From JBAIYU01 sp036763085 (GTDB lineage: Bacteria > Bacillota > Negativicutes > DSM-1736 > Dendrosporobacteraceae), in the NCBI RefSeq assembly GCF_036763085.1, contig NZ_JBAIYU010000010.1:1-64000 (forward strand): a stretch of 64,000 nt of DNA, given 5' to 3'. The notes beneath the pieces are model-generated. The model was not told where the DNA came from and searched no databases. It saw only the letters and a program-made list of their open reading frames with translations. Position numbers and translations under genes: made by a program. Below are positions 17,284 through 27,596 of the stretch, piece after piece; position 1 is the stretch's first letter, and each line of letters opens with the position of its first letter.

Positions 17284-19047
17284 TTATGAAAAAAACTTGC
17301 GTTCAGCAATATTATATTCTTTAATTTTGCGATACAGAGTTGCCCGGCTGATTCCCAGAAGTTTCGCTGCAATATCCTTATTCCCTTCCGCCGCTGCCGC
17401 TTCCAAAGCTTTAGTAATCAACTCTCGTTCTATTGCTTTTATATTAAGGCTGCCTGATACTAACGTACTTGGCTCTTCCTTTTTAATTCTTTTTGGCAGT
17501 ACTTCAGCACTAATATATTCTCCGCTTACCATTGTTACTGAGTACTCAATGACATTTGCTAATTCGCGTACATTACCAGGCCACGGGTAACGGCTAAGAA
17601 TTGCCGCTGCATCAGGCGTGAAACCCTGCACCTTCTTCCCAATTACGGCGCAATAATGCTGAAGATAATAGGAGAAAAGCAGCGGTATATCTTCCTTGCG
17701 CTCTCTAAGGGGCGGTATAACTAGTGGTATCACATTAAGACGATAGTAAAGATCTTCCCGAAATTCACCCGAAGAAACCATTTTTTCTAAATTACGGTGG
17801 GTTGCAGCTATAACACGAACATCAACGCCGGTAGCACGTGAGCTGCCTATTCTTTCTACTTTCCTTTCCTGCAGTACCCTTAATAACTTCACTTGCAAAT
17901 GCAACGGCATGTCGCCAATCTCATCAAGAAAAATGGTACCGTTATTAGCAAGTTCAAATTTACCTAGTTTTCCGCCTCGTTTTGCACCAGTAAATGCTCC
18001 CTCTTCATAACCAAACAATTCACTTTCTAGAAGACTCTCAGGTATCGCCCCACAGTTAATGGCAATAAATGTATTGCTTTTCCTTTTGCTGCTATCATGG
18101 ATTGCACGCGCTAAGAGCTCCTTACCAGTACCACTCTCTCCTTGAATCAAGAGCGTTGAATTGGTCGATGCCACCCTGTAAGCCAATTCTTTAAGTTCAC
18201 GTATTTTGCCGCAATTACCGATGATCTGCGAAAACTCTGTTGCAATATCACTTACTGTGGCATCATTTACAAGTCGCTTAATTTCCTGCACATCCTTAAG
18301 TGTAATTACCGCCCCTTCTAAAACACCGCTCTTAATAATCGGAAAAGCATCACAATACCAGTGGGCAGATACACGTCGTCCTTTTACCTCGCCTGAAAAC
18401 TTTTCACCCTTTTCAATAGACTTCCACAGCCTTTTATCATCCATTATCTGAGGTAAGGCCACACTCTGACCTTCGGCAATATCAACCATACTAGCACTAA
18501 GGTTATTGTTGTGAATTACCGTTTTATCCGAGCTCACTACTAAGATACCGTCGTGGAGCAGATTGAGTACTGTTACCAATTGTCGTCCTAGTGTTTCTCT
18601 CTCCCGACCTTCAGTGTACTCAGTTATTTTACTTGTTAATAGCTCAGCCATCTTTTCTAGAAAACGCAGCAGTGAATCTTTTCGCTCACGCAGACGTTCG
18701 GCTTGATTGATATCAAGACAAATCAGACCAATAACACCTAGTATTCGCCCTCTTATCCCAATTGGCACAGCAACTTCGGCTGCTTCAGGACAATTATCCT
18801 TGGCAGTGCAAGGCTGACATAACTCATGATAGCCTGGACGATCAATTATCACCGGCCCGCCAGTATTAATAACATGCCGATAGACAAAGCCATCTTCCAA
18901 AACCTTGCCGCACTGACCTCGATACCTCCCTGTACCAGCGATGCGTATTAAGTCACGGTCAGCTATCTCTACCTCCATAACGAGTGCTTCCGCAATAGCA
19001 TCGGCAGTCTGTTGTACTGTTTCTCGGATGTCCCGCAGCGAATACAT
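17284..19047 (-). CDS. sigma-54-dependent transcriptional activator of the purine island
   Basis: About 587 aa. An N-terminal GAF-like sensor (about residues 15-140) contains a CX2CX5C group near residue 80 and another Cys near 49. A PAS-like domain (about 160-260) follows. The AAA+ domain has Walker A GESGTGKE near 305, the sigma-54 contact loop GAFTGA near 350 and Walker B IFLDEIGD. A Fis-type helix-turn-helix ends the protein (KLLGISRATLYRKIKEY). GAFTGA makes it a true sigma-54 activator. Its position beside five sigma-54 promoters suggests it controls the purine genes, as a YgeV counterpart. ATG 19047 has GGGGTGA ahead. Confidence 0.92.
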   Translation of the reverse strand: MYSLRDIRETVQQTADAIAEALVMEVEIADRDLIRIAGTGRYRGQCGKVLEDGFVYRHVINTGGPVIIDRPGYHELCQPCTAKDNCPEAAEVAVPIGIRGRILGVIGLICLDINQAERLRERKDSLLRFLEKMAELLTSKITEYTEGRERETLGRQLVTVLNLLHDGILVVSSDKTVIHNNNLSASMVDIAEGQSVALPQIMDDKRLWKSIEKGEKFSGEVKGRRVSAHWYCDAFPIIKSGVLEGAVITLKDVQEIKRLVNDATVSDIATEFSQIIGNCGKIRELKELAYRVASTNSTLLIQGESGTGKELLARAIHDSSKRKSNTFIAINCGAIPESLLESELFGYEEGAFTGAKRGGKLGKFELANNGTIFLDEIGDMPLHLQVKLLRVLQERKVERIGSSRATGVDVRVIAATHRNLEKMVSSGEFREDLYYRLNVIPLVIPPLRERKEDIPLLFSYYLQHYCAVIGKKVQGFTPDAAAILSRYPWPGNVRELANVIEYSVTMVSGEYISAEVLPKRIKKEEPSTLVSGSLNIKAIERELITKALEAAAAEGNKDIAAKLLGISRATLYRKIKEYNIAERKFFS

Positions 19048-19154
19048 AAGTCTCACCCCTGCATCAATGAACTGAGGCTGTTAATAACATTTTAGCAGTC
19101 ATAGCATATTAACTTGCCCATATTATTTGATATTCAGTTAACGCTGGATAAGAC

Positions 19155-20366
19155 CTAATTATTCTTGCCATCCCATACTATATCCAGATACTTTTCTGGG
19201 TCAGTATTACCTTCAGTACTAACTAAAAGAATGGTTGAATCAGCATTCAGGCCAAGTGCAGACTTGGCTTTTTCGCTATCTTTATTTGTCATTAAATAAT
19301 AAAGCAGTCCTAGTGTAACAGCTCCCGATTCACCTGAAATTATTCGCTGATCATTACCATTTGGATTACCTAGAACTCTCATACCCCTCGCGGCTATAGA
19401 ATCAGAGCAGGACACGAAAACCTCACTGTAATCGCGTAAAAAATTCCACCCGATCGAATTCGGTTCACCGCAGGCCAGGCCAGCCATAATTGTCTTCATA
19501 TCGCCACCGACATTTCTTGGCTTTCCATCGCCAGCTAGTACCGACTGATAGAAACAGTCAGCCTGATTTGATTCCACAATGGTCACCTTAGGCCGCTCAT
19601 CCTTAAATAAGTCGGTTAAATACGCCTGCATCGAGCCAGCTAAAGAACCTACGCCTGCTTGCATAAATATATGGCTGGGCTTTTCTACATTAAACGTCTC
19701 AAGCTGTTCAAACGCTTCTGCTGTTAGTGTACCGTACCCCTGCATAATCCAAGTTGGAATGTCTTCATAACCGCCCCAAGCCGTGTCTTGTACAACTACC
19801 CACCCCTTTTTACAGGCCTGCTCTGCCGTCAGCCTTACTGTATCGTCATAATTAAAGTTAGTAATGGTCGCGATTGCTCCTTCATTTCTAATTGCCTGAA
19901 GCCTTTCATAAGATGACCCTTTAGGCATATAGACATTCGCCTGCTGCTTAAGCTGTTTCGCAGTCCAGGCAACCCCTCTGCCATGATTGCCGTCGGTAGT
20001 TGTCGCAAAGGTAAGATTCCCAATCAATTCTCTGATCTTAGGTGAAATCAGGACATCATATGGTAAATCACTAATATCGAACTGCAGTTTTTCGGCAATG
20101 TATCTTGCCATTGCATAAGAACCTCCTAAAACTTTAAAGGCATTTAAGCCGAAGCGCTTAGATTCATCTTTAATATAAATCCCAGCAACGCCAAGTCTCC
20201 GGGCTAAGCACGGCAAGGTATACAGTGGCGTTGGATTGTATTGAGGAAAACTTTTATGAAACTCTTGAACCTTCTTAATTTCATTTTTACTGAAAAGCGC
20301 TGTGGAAACTCCCATTTTAGCGTTTTTTATCATAGTGTTTGTTTTCCACTGGATAGCTTCAGTCAT
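19155..20366 (-). CDS. ygeX: diaminopropionate ammonia-lyase
   Basis: PLP enzyme that converts 2,3-diaminopropionate to pyruvate and two ammonia. The 403-aa length is standard. RFGLNAFKVLGGSYAMA near residue 70 contains the PLP Lys; TTDGNHGRGVAWTA near 120 and the phosphate-binding QAGVGSLAGSM near 235 match the fold-type II family. In E. coli-type purine clusters this gene is ygeX, and 2,3-diaminopropionate is a plausible late intermediate of urate breakdown. A sigma-54 promoter lies upstream at 20480-20495. RBS AAAGGAGG precedes the ATG. Confidence 0.95.
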   Translation of the reverse strand: MTEAIQWKTNTMIKNAKMGVSTALFSKNEIKKVQEFHKSFPQYNPTPLYTLPCLARRLGVAGIYIKDESKRFGLNAFKVLGGSYAMARYIAEKLQFDISDLPYDVLISPKIRELIGNLTFATTTDGNHGRGVAWTAKQLKQQANVYMPKGSSYERLQAIRNEGAIATITNFNYDDTVRLTAEQACKKGWVVVQDTAWGGYEDIPTWIMQGYGTLTAEAFEQLETFNVEKPSHIFMQAGVGSLAGSMQAYLTDLFKDERPKVTIVESNQADCFYQSVLAGDGKPRNVGGDMKTIMAGLACGEPNSIGWNFLRDYSEVFVSCSDSIAARGMRVLGNPNGNDQRIISGESGAVTLGLLYYLMTNKDSEKAKSALGLNADSTILLVSTEGNTDPEKYLDIVWDGKNN

Positions 20367-20479
20367 GTGTATTCCTCCTTTTAATTACAGAAAGCTCTGG
20401 CCTTGGGTGACGGCAAAGCGGAGTATCACCACTTATTAAGGCAAAATTTTCGCTTTCAGATCACACTAGAAATAACACA

Positions 20480-20495
20480 TGCAAAACACGCGCCA
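20480..20495 (-). promoter_or_regulatory. sigma-54 promoter of ygeX
   Basis: The minus strand reads TGGCGCGTGTTTTGCA with GG and GC 10 nt apart. It faces ygeX, 114 bp downstream, and lies back-to-back with the ygfK promoter; the two -24 elements are only about 58 bp apart. Confidence 0.78.
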
Positions 20496-20551
20496 GTTAA
20501 ATAAGCATAGTCAGTAATTTTTTTGAGAAAAAGCCTTAATTCATCTAAATA

Positions 20552-20567
20552 TGGCATAGTTTTTGCA
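20552..20567 (+). promoter_or_regulatory. sigma-54 promoter of the ygfK-ssnA operon
   Basis: TGGCATAGTTTTTGCA matches the -24/-12 consensus with GG and GC 10 nt apart. The start point would be near 20578, leaving a leader of about 135 nt before ygfK. The rest of this 348-bp divergent region (20367-20714) shows no gene. Confidence 0.8.
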
Positions 20568-20714
20568 TCTAAAAATTGGCAATCAGCAATATTTATTATT
20601 AGAGCTTATTTACTTAATCCAAAAACCAAACAAATGCGATTATTAAAACATTAGGCATATTTATTAACTCGAGATTGAAATTACTCAAACCAACGAATTA
20701 TAGGGGGAACGAAA

Positions 20715-23700
20715 ATGGGAGATATAATGCGGCCACTGCCTTTTAGAGAAATCATTGCAAGAATGTTTCAAGAGTTTTCAGTCCAGCGTTCTATATTCTC
20801 ACTGCCAGAGTCTAGTTTTTTCAGGAAAAAATCAGCTAAAACAGTAAATTTCTTTGGCGAATGCTGTGAGACTCCAGTCGGCCCTGCAGCAGGCCCACAT
20901 ACTCAGCTAGCCCAAAATATAATAACAGCCTATTTAGCGGGGAGCCGCTTCATGGAGTTAAAAACAGTTCAAGAACATGAACCTCCACTGGAAAAACCTT
21001 GCATTGATGCCGAGGATGAGGGCTTTAATACCGAGTGGTCATCTGAATATAAGGTAGAAAAGGCCTATGATGAATATATAAAAGCTTGGATTTTGCTGCA
21101 TCTGTTGGAAGAGGTTTTTGAACTTAAAACTGGAGCTCAGCGCTCATTTATTTTTAATATGAGTGTTGGCTATAACATGCAAGGCATCAAGTCTCCTCGC
21201 ATGGATAGTTATATAAATAATCTTATGGATGCTTCGAAACATCCATCGTTTAAAAACTATCTTAACGAATTATCATTAGTGTTAAAAGACGGAAGCCTAC
21301 TTACTAAAAATGGTTTAGGTCATCGCCTGCCTCATGTAAAAGATTTACCTGACCGAATTTCCCCTGCTGTCTGCAAGTCAGTAACTTTATCAACAATGCA
21401 CGGCTGTCCACCCGCTGAAATTGAAAAAATCTGTGCCTACTTGCTTACAGATAAAAAGCTTGAAACCTATGTAAAGCTTAACCCCACTCTGCTGTCTTAT
21501 CAGACTGTTCGTCAGATATTAGATAATCTTAACTTCGACTACATACGACTTTCTGAAGAATCTTTTGCTCATGACCTGCAATATAAAGATGCCATTCCTC
21601 TTTTGACCCGACTTAAGGAGCTGGCTAAAAACAACAATCGTTTCTTTGGCGTTAAATTAACCAATACTTTAGGTACCGTCAATTTCAAAAATAGACTCCC
21701 TGGCGGCGAAATGTATATGTCTGGGCGAGCCCTTTTTCCTCTTGCCATAAACGTTGCAGCAAAGATTTGTCAGGAATTTAAAGGCGAGCTGCCCATTTCT
21801 TTCTCAGCTGGTATCAGCGAACATAATGTTGGTGAAGTCTTTTCCTCAGGTATTAAACCAATTACCTTAGCAACCGAATTATTAAAACCTGGTGGATACA
21901 ACAGGTTGTCAGCGATTTCAACTAAGCTTGAAGATATGGATGGATGGGATAAGAAAGAAATTGATGTCCAAAAAGTAACTGCTTTGGCTGAAAAGTCTTT
22001 AACAGTAAACTACGCTAATAAATATTATCGCGGTACTAATAGTGTTAACATTCCAGGTAATCTGCCACTTTTCGACTGTGCCGAAGCACCCTGTAAAATT
22101 GCTTGTCCAATAAATCAAGATATTCCTGAATATATAAAGCTAGTTGCCGAAGAACGTTATGCTGAAGCATTAGCACTAATTTACGAAAAAAATGCTTTAC
22201 CTTCAATTACCTCGCACATATGTGATCATGCTTGTCAATATAACTGTACCCGTATGGACTATGAGGGCTGTATATTAATAAGAGAAGTAAAGCGAATTGC
22301 TTTCAAAAAAGGCTTTGCAGAGTATAAGAAGCGATATGCCTTTCCTAACTGTAAAAACAATATCAAAGCCGCCATTATCGGGGCTGGTCCAGCAGGCTTA
22401 TCCGCAGCTTTTTTCCTAGCACGCGAAGGTTTTAGCGTGACAGTTTTTGATAACAAGTCTGCAGCAGGCGGAACAGTAAGGCATATAATTCCCCGCTTCC
22501 GAATCAGCGATGAGGAAATAGATAATGATGTCAACTTCATTAAAGAGCACGGAGTGGAATTTGTCTTTAACTGTCAACCAGATATAACACCAAGTTTATT
22601 GCAGGAGCAAGGCTATAAATATGTCATTGCAGCTATTGGTGCCGGAGCTGAAAAGAGTTTTAAAGTTTTAGAAAACACACATGCTCCAAGAGTTATCTCC
22701 GCTCTTGAATTTCTTGAACAGTATAACAGCCAGCCTGATAACCTATCGCTTGGTGAGCATGTAGCTGTTATCGGAGCAGGCAATACCGCAATGGATGCCA
22801 GTCGAACCGCCCTTAGAGTTCCAGGAGTAAAAACTTCGAGTATTATTTACCGCCGTACCGAAAAAGAAATGCCAGCATATCGCGAGGAATACGAACTGGC
22901 TTTAGCCGATAATGTAAAATTCCATTTTCTCCTCAATCCTGAGTCTTTTGCAAATGATAACACCCTTATGTGCCGTATTATGAAACTTGGTCAGCCTGAT
23001 TCTAGCGGCCGAAGAAAGCCAGAGGCCACAGACCAACTTCAAAATATCAAAGTTGATACCGTTATAACAGCAATCGGTGAAGATGTTAATTATAAAGAAG
23101 TTAATCGGCTTGGTTTGCAGCCGGATCAATTCAATCAATCAAATAACGTATTCTTAGTCGGTGATGCTTGCAGCGGTCCATCCTCTATTGTTAAATGTAT
23201 CGCAGATGGACGTAAAGCAGCCGATGCAATCTGCTTATCAGAAAACAGTTCTTGGCAACGCAAAATCTTTACACCCAAAAAAGCAACTGCTGAACAGCAT
23301 AGACAAATAGACCAGAAAAAACTCGGTCTAAGCTGGCAGTCCGATGTCCCGGTTGAGGGATGTGCCACAGTAGATACAGCTGTAGGTCAACATGAATTCC
23401 AGCGTTGTTTAGAGTGCAATTATGTCTGCAACAAATGCGTTGAGGTATGTCCCAATAGAGCTAATATAGCCATCCCAATTGAATCCTTCCGTAATCACTA
23501 TCAAATTGTCCATCTTGACGCCTACTGTAATGAATGCGGAAATTGTGCTACCTTCTGTCCGTGGGATGGTAAACCATATACCGATAAGATAACTGTTTTT
23601 AGTACTAAAGCGGACTTCGACAACAGCAGTAATTATGGTTTTTTCCTTGAAGGTGACTTAGTCCAAATTAGATTCAATAAAGAAATCTATGAAATAAATT

Positions 23701-23810
23701 TAACTGAAACAGCTGTAAGTTCAGCATCTGACGAACTTAGAGAAATGTTATTAGTTTTAAATGAGCTTCGGACTAAGAGACCGTCTATCTTCGGTCCAGT
23801 ATATGAATAG
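20715..23810 (+). CDS. ygfK: YgfK, putative selenate reductase/urate reductase iron-sulfur flavoprotein
   Basis: A 1031-aa multidomain protein. The N-terminal 430 residues resemble a dihydroorotate/dihydropyrimidine dehydrogenase barrel. A glutamate-synthase-like Fe-S segment has CAEAPCKIACPIN near residue 455 and CDHACQYNCTR near 500. Two dinucleotide-binding motifs follow: GAGPAGLSAA near 555 (FAD) and IGAGNTAMDA near 686 (NAD(P)H). The C-terminal ferredoxin region has CLECNYVCNKCVEVCP near 899 and CNECGNCATFCP near 937. YgfK is annotated as selenate reductase, but recent gut-bacterial work links the cluster to anaerobic urate use; reduction of a purine ring is a reasonable role. Confidence 0.94.
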   Translation: MGDIMRPLPFREIIARMFQEFSVQRSIFSLPESSFFRKKSAKTVNFFGECCETPVGPAAGPHTQLAQNIITAYLAGSRFMELKTVQEHEPPLEKPCIDAEDEGFNTEWSSEYKVEKAYDEYIKAWILLHLLEEVFELKTGAQRSFIFNMSVGYNMQGIKSPRMDSYINNLMDASKHPSFKNYLNELSLVLKDGSLLTKNGLGHRLPHVKDLPDRISPAVCKSVTLSTMHGCPPAEIEKICAYLLTDKKLETYVKLNPTLLSYQTVRQILDNLNFDYIRLSEESFAHDLQYKDAIPLLTRLKELAKNNNRFFGVKLTNTLGTVNFKNRLPGGEMYMSGRALFPLAINVAAKICQEFKGELPISFSAGISEHNVGEVFSSGIKPITLATELLKPGGYNRLSAISTKLEDMDGWDKKEIDVQKVTALAEKSLTVNYANKYYRGTNSVNIPGNLPLFDCAEAPCKIACPINQDIPEYIKLVAEERYAEALALIYEKNALPSITSHICDHACQYNCTRMDYEGCILIREVKRIAFKKGFAEYKKRYAFPNCKNNIKAAIIGAGPAGLSAAFFLAREGFSVTVFDNKSAAGGTVRHIIPRFRISDEEIDNDVNFIKEHGVEFVFNCQPDITPSLLQEQGYKYVIAAIGAGAEKSFKVLENTHAPRVISALEFLEQYNSQPDNLSLGEHVAVIGAGNTAMDASRTALRVPGVKTSSIIYRRTEKEMPAYREEYELALADNVKFHFLLNPESFANDNTLMCRIMKLGQPDSSGRRKPEATDQLQNIKVDTVITAIGEDVNYKEVNRLGLQPDQFNQSNNVFLVGDACSGPSSIVKCIADGRKAADAICLSENSSWQRKIFTPKKATAEQHRQIDQKKLGLSWQSDVPVEGCATVDTAVGQHEFQRCLECNYVCNKCVEVCPNRANIAIPIESFRNHYQIVHLDAYCNECGNCATFCPWDGKPYTDKITVFSTKADFDNSSNYGFFLEGDLVQIRFNKEIYEINLTETAVSSASDELREMLLVLNELRTKRPSIFGPVYE

Positions 23811-23819
23811 AGGTGCGAT

Positions 23820-25142
23820 ATGCTTATATTAAAAAACGCTATGATCGTTGAGTTTAGCCCGCCAGCAGTAAGAAACGGCATTGATATCGTTATTGAAGGA
23901 ACTAATATCATCGAAGTTAGCCCTGGTGCAGCTGAAAAATATAAGGCTGAAACAATAATTGATTTGAAAGGTTCATTGGTGATGCCAGGTATAGTCTGCA
24001 GCCATAATCATTTTTACTCCGGTCTTGCTAGAGGTATTATGGCTAATATTAAGCCATCACCTGATTTTATCTCTATTTTGCAAAACTTATGGTGGCGGTT
24101 GGATAGGGCAATCGATGAGGAGATACTTTATTACAGCGGATTAGTATGCTCACTTGAGGCTATCCGCTGCGGAACTACAGCAGTAATTGACCACCACGCC
24201 TCTCCAGCCTATATCAAAGGCTCGCTTCGAGTTCTCAAACAGGCCTTTGAAGAAACAGGTCTGCGGGGAATAACCTGCTATGAGACTACTAACCGCAACG
24301 GCGGTATGACCGAAGTCGAAGCAGGAATTGAGGAAAATGTTGAGTTTGCCGTATTGTGCGACAAAGATAAACGTGACTCAAATAATACCCATCTCGTTGA
24401 AACGATGATTGGCGGTCACGCCCCTGTAACAATACCTGACGATGCTCTTCTGTTAATGAAGGAGGCAATTGATGAAACAGGACGCGGTATCCATATCCAT
24501 GCAGCAGAAGATCGTTATGACGTATCGTACTCCCATCACGTATACGGAAAAGATGTAATACAGCGATTAGCTGATTTTGGCTTGATAAATGAGAAAGCGC
24601 TTATCGCCCATGGTGTTTTTCTTTCCGACAACGATATTGAACTTTTAAATAAAAGCGATGCCTACCTTGTACACAATGCTCGATCTAACATGAATAACAA
24701 TGTAGGCTATAATACTAAAATTCCACAATATAAGAACTTCGCTCTCGGCACTGACGGCATAGGCAGCGATATGCTGGAAGAATTTAAATTTGCCTACTTT
24801 AAACATAAGGATATAGGCGGCCCGCTTTGGCCTGATAGTTATCTGCAATTTCTTTTTAGCGGTAATAACCTGCTTGAGCGTTACTTTGGTGCTAACTTTG
24901 GTAAAGTTGCTAAAGGCTATAAAGCAGATCTAACTATTTTTGACTACAACTCTCCTACTCCGCTGCTTGAGCAAAACATAGGCGGACATATTGCCTTCGG
25001 CCTCGACTCACGCGATGTCGACACCGTCATTATTAATGGTAAAGTAGTGCTAAAAAACCGCCAATTCACCTTTGACGTAAAACCGATATATGACAACGCC
25101 CGTAAAGCCGCCCAACGCCTATGGGATAAAATGGACACATAG
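23820..25142 (+). CDS. ssnA: SsnA family amidohydrolase
   Basis: A 440-aa metal-dependent amidohydrolase. Metal ligands: SHNHFYSG (HxH) near residue 62, IHIHAAED near 225, LIAHGVF near 261 and the Asp in LGTDGIGSD near 308. SsnA forms a fixed neighbour of ygfK in purine clusters and probably hydrolyses the reduced ring or deaminates an intermediate. It starts 9 nt after ygfK with GAGGTG ahead, so it is in the same operon. Confidence 0.93.
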   Translation: MLILKNAMIVEFSPPAVRNGIDIVIEGTNIIEVSPGAAEKYKAETIIDLKGSLVMPGIVCSHNHFYSGLARGIMANIKPSPDFISILQNLWWRLDRAIDEEILYYSGLVCSLEAIRCGTTAVIDHHASPAYIKGSLRVLKQAFEETGLRGITCYETTNRNGGMTEVEAGIEENVEFAVLCDKDKRDSNNTHLVETMIGGHAPVTIPDDALLLMKEAIDETGRGIHIHAAEDRYDVSYSHHVYGKDVIQRLADFGLINEKALIAHGVFLSDNDIELLNKSDAYLVHNARSNMNNNVGYNTKIPQYKNFALGTDGIGSDMLEEFKFAYFKHKDIGGPLWPDSYLQFLFSGNNLLERYFGANFGKVAKGYKADLTIFDYNSPTPLLEQNIGGHIAFGLDSRDVDTVIINGKVVLKNRQFTFDVKPIYDNARKAAQRLWDKMDT

Positions 25143-25212
25143 AACAGCAAGGCGAGGAGGCGCGCTCCTCGCTTAAACTGCATTAAGAATCACTTGCTTA
25201 AGGAGTGAGTTT

Positions 25213-27495
25213 ATGCAAATCATCGGCACAAGTGTCCCTCGTATAGATGGGCTTAGTAAAGTGTGCGGCAAAATCCAATATGTTGACGATCTTTATCTAC
25301 GTGATATGCTTTACGCAAAAATTTACCGCAGTACAATAGCCAATGGGCGGGTTAAAGCTATAGACGTAAGTGAGGCTAAACGACTGCCAGGAGTTGAAGC
25401 AGTTATAACTTTTGAAGATGTTCCAGCTCATACCTTCCCCACAGCTGGTCATCCTTTTAGCCTAGACCCCACCCATCAGGATGTTGCCGACCATAGCATC
25501 TTAACTGGTCGTATCCGCTACTGGGGTGACGAAATAGCCGCAGTAGTCGCCGTAGATGAACTAACGGCCGAAAAAGCTCTTAAGCTGATTAAGGTCGAGT
25601 ATGACGAATATCCCTCGGTATTAACACTATCTGATGCATTAGATGAATCGGCAGTCGAAATTCACCAGGGAAGTAATAATATTATCAAAACTACCAGTTA
25701 TAAATTCGGTGAATTAGAGCAATCTTTTGTGGAATGTGATTATATTTTAGAAGGCCAATATAAAACAAGTATAGTTCAGCACTGTGCCATGGAAAACCAT
25801 AGCGCGTTTGCCTACACTGACCAGAGAGGCCGAATCATAATTTACTCTTCAACCCAAATACCCCATATCTGCCGGCGCATTGTCGGTCAGGCACTTGGTA
25901 TGCCCTGGGGTATGATTCGAGTTGTTAAACCTTATGTTGGTGGCGGATTTGGCAGTAAACAAGATGTAATTGTTGAACCAATTGCTGCCTTTCTTAGTAC
26001 AAAAGTCGCTGGGCGTCCAGTGAAACTTGAGTTAACTCGCGAAGAAACTTTTATTGCGACCAGGACCAGACACGCGATGGAATATACTCTCAAATCAGGT
26101 GTAGCTAAAGACGGCACACTGCTAGCCCGTAAGGCGAACATTTTTTCAATAAATGGAGCATATGCATCACACGGTCATTCGATAGCCAGCAAATGCGCTG
26201 CAACCATTCGTGTGCAGTATAAGCAGCCAGCCATCGAATGCAGCGCAACAACGGTTTATGCTAACCTGCCTGCCGCTGGTGCGATGAGAGGCTATGGTAT
26301 TCCACAGGTAAATTTCGCTTTAGAGTGTCATATGGATGACTTAGCTTATGAACTTGGTATTGATCCAATTGACATTCGCTTAAAAAACCTGCATGAGGCA
26401 GGGTTTGTTGACCCATTATCTGGAGTCAAAGCACACACCAACGGCGTAAGAGAATGTATCCGAAAAGGAAGAGAACTTATCAATTGGACTAACAAACGTT
26501 CTTGTTATAAAGAGCAGTCTGGTAATAAACGGCGCGGTGTAGGCATGGCCTGCTTTTATTACGGAACAGCTACGTACCCAGTAGGCCAGGAGATTGCTGG
26601 AGCAAGAATAGTGTTAAATCAAGACGGTTCTGTTCAACTGCAGATTGGCGCTACCGAAATTGGGCAAGGAAGTGACACCGTATTCGCCCAAATGGCTGCA
26701 GAAACTATCGGTATTACTTTTGATAAGGTCCATATTATTACTGAGCAGGATACCGACATTACCCCTTTTGATACCGGTTCTTATGCCTCGCGTCAAACTT
26801 ATGTTTCCGGCGCCGCAGTTAAAAAAGCAGCGGAAGAAATAAAGGCAAAAATTCTTCAGCGAGCATCTTCTATGACTGATATTCCACTCCAAACGCTAGA
26901 TACCGATATGGACTGGATTGTTTATAAACACAGCAGAGAGAAAATTAAACCACTGTCAGATGTAGCACTAGACAGCTACTATAACTTAAAGACTGCTGCT
27001 CCTATTACAGCTGACGTTTCTAATCTCACTCGAACTAATGCTTTTGCCTATGGCTGTACCTTTGCCGAAGTTGAGGTAGATATCTTAACCGGAAAGGTTG
27101 CTGTCATGGAGCTGTATAACATCCATGACTCAGGTAAAATCATTAACCCTCAACTCGCCGAAGGGCAAGTTCACGGCGGCGTCAGCATGGGTTTAGGTTA
27201 TGCCTTATATGAACAACTGCTATTTGACTCAAAAAGCGGTAAGCCGCTAAATAATAACCTGCTCGACTACAAACTAATGACAGCGTCTGACACACCTGAG
27301 ATCGGGGTCGCGTTTGTTGAAACCTATGATCCAACTGCTCCATTCGGCAATAAAGCACTCGGCGAACCGCCAGCAATCTCCCCCGCCCCCGCAATACGTA
27401 ATGCAATCCTTAATGCCACAGGAGTTAAAATAAACGAAGTTCCCATGACGCCACAGCGGCTTTTCGAAGCCTTTAAAGAAGCTGGACTGATATAA
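25213..27495 (+). CDS. xanthine dehydrogenase molybdenum-binding subunit (stand-alone copy)
   Basis: A 760-aa Mo-hydroxylase large subunit. Cofactor motifs: VGGGFGSKQD near residue 240, AGAMRGYGIPQ near 355, and the catalytic Glu in KALGEPPAISPAP near 718. It is the third gene of the ygfK-ssnA operon, 70 nt after ssnA, and ends at a strong terminator. It has no FAD or 2Fe-2S partner beside it, but is very similar to the subunit at 34265-36571, which has both. Probably a hydroxylase for xanthine, hypoxanthine or another purine, sharing partners or using others such as YgfK. Confidence 0.92.
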   Translation: MQIIGTSVPRIDGLSKVCGKIQYVDDLYLRDMLYAKIYRSTIANGRVKAIDVSEAKRLPGVEAVITFEDVPAHTFPTAGHPFSLDPTHQDVADHSILTGRIRYWGDEIAAVVAVDELTAEKALKLIKVEYDEYPSVLTLSDALDESAVEIHQGSNNIIKTTSYKFGELEQSFVECDYILEGQYKTSIVQHCAMENHSAFAYTDQRGRIIIYSSTQIPHICRRIVGQALGMPWGMIRVVKPYVGGGFGSKQDVIVEPIAAFLSTKVAGRPVKLELTREETFIATRTRHAMEYTLKSGVAKDGTLLARKANIFSINGAYASHGHSIASKCAATIRVQYKQPAIECSATTVYANLPAAGAMRGYGIPQVNFALECHMDDLAYELGIDPIDIRLKNLHEAGFVDPLSGVKAHTNGVRECIRKGRELINWTNKRSCYKEQSGNKRRGVGMACFYYGTATYPVGQEIAGARIVLNQDGSVQLQIGATEIGQGSDTVFAQMAAETIGITFDKVHIITEQDTDITPFDTGSYASRQTYVSGAAVKKAAEEIKAKILQRASSMTDIPLQTLDTDMDWIVYKHSREKIKPLSDVALDSYYNLKTAAPITADVSNLTRTNAFAYGCTFAEVEVDILTGKVAVMELYNIHDSGKIINPQLAEGQVHGGVSMGLGYALYEQLLFDSKSGKPLNNNLLDYKLMTASDTPEIGVAFVETYDPTAPFGNKALGEPPAISPAPAIRNAILNATGVKINEVPMTPQRLFEAFKEAGLI

Positions 27496-27533
27496 AAAAA
27501 TGCCTGTAGACAAATGGTCTGCAGGCATTTTTA
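27496..27533 (+). terminator. terminator of the ygfK operon
   Basis: AAAAATGCCTGTAGAC pairs with GTCTGCAGGCATTTTT (one G-U pair), immediately after the stop codon of the Mo subunit gene. Confidence 0.88.
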
Positions 27534-27596
27534 GTTGTTTGCTAGTATATTCTCTTAGAAAGGTTAGTTTTGTACCATAAGTGGGAGGGTTATAGA

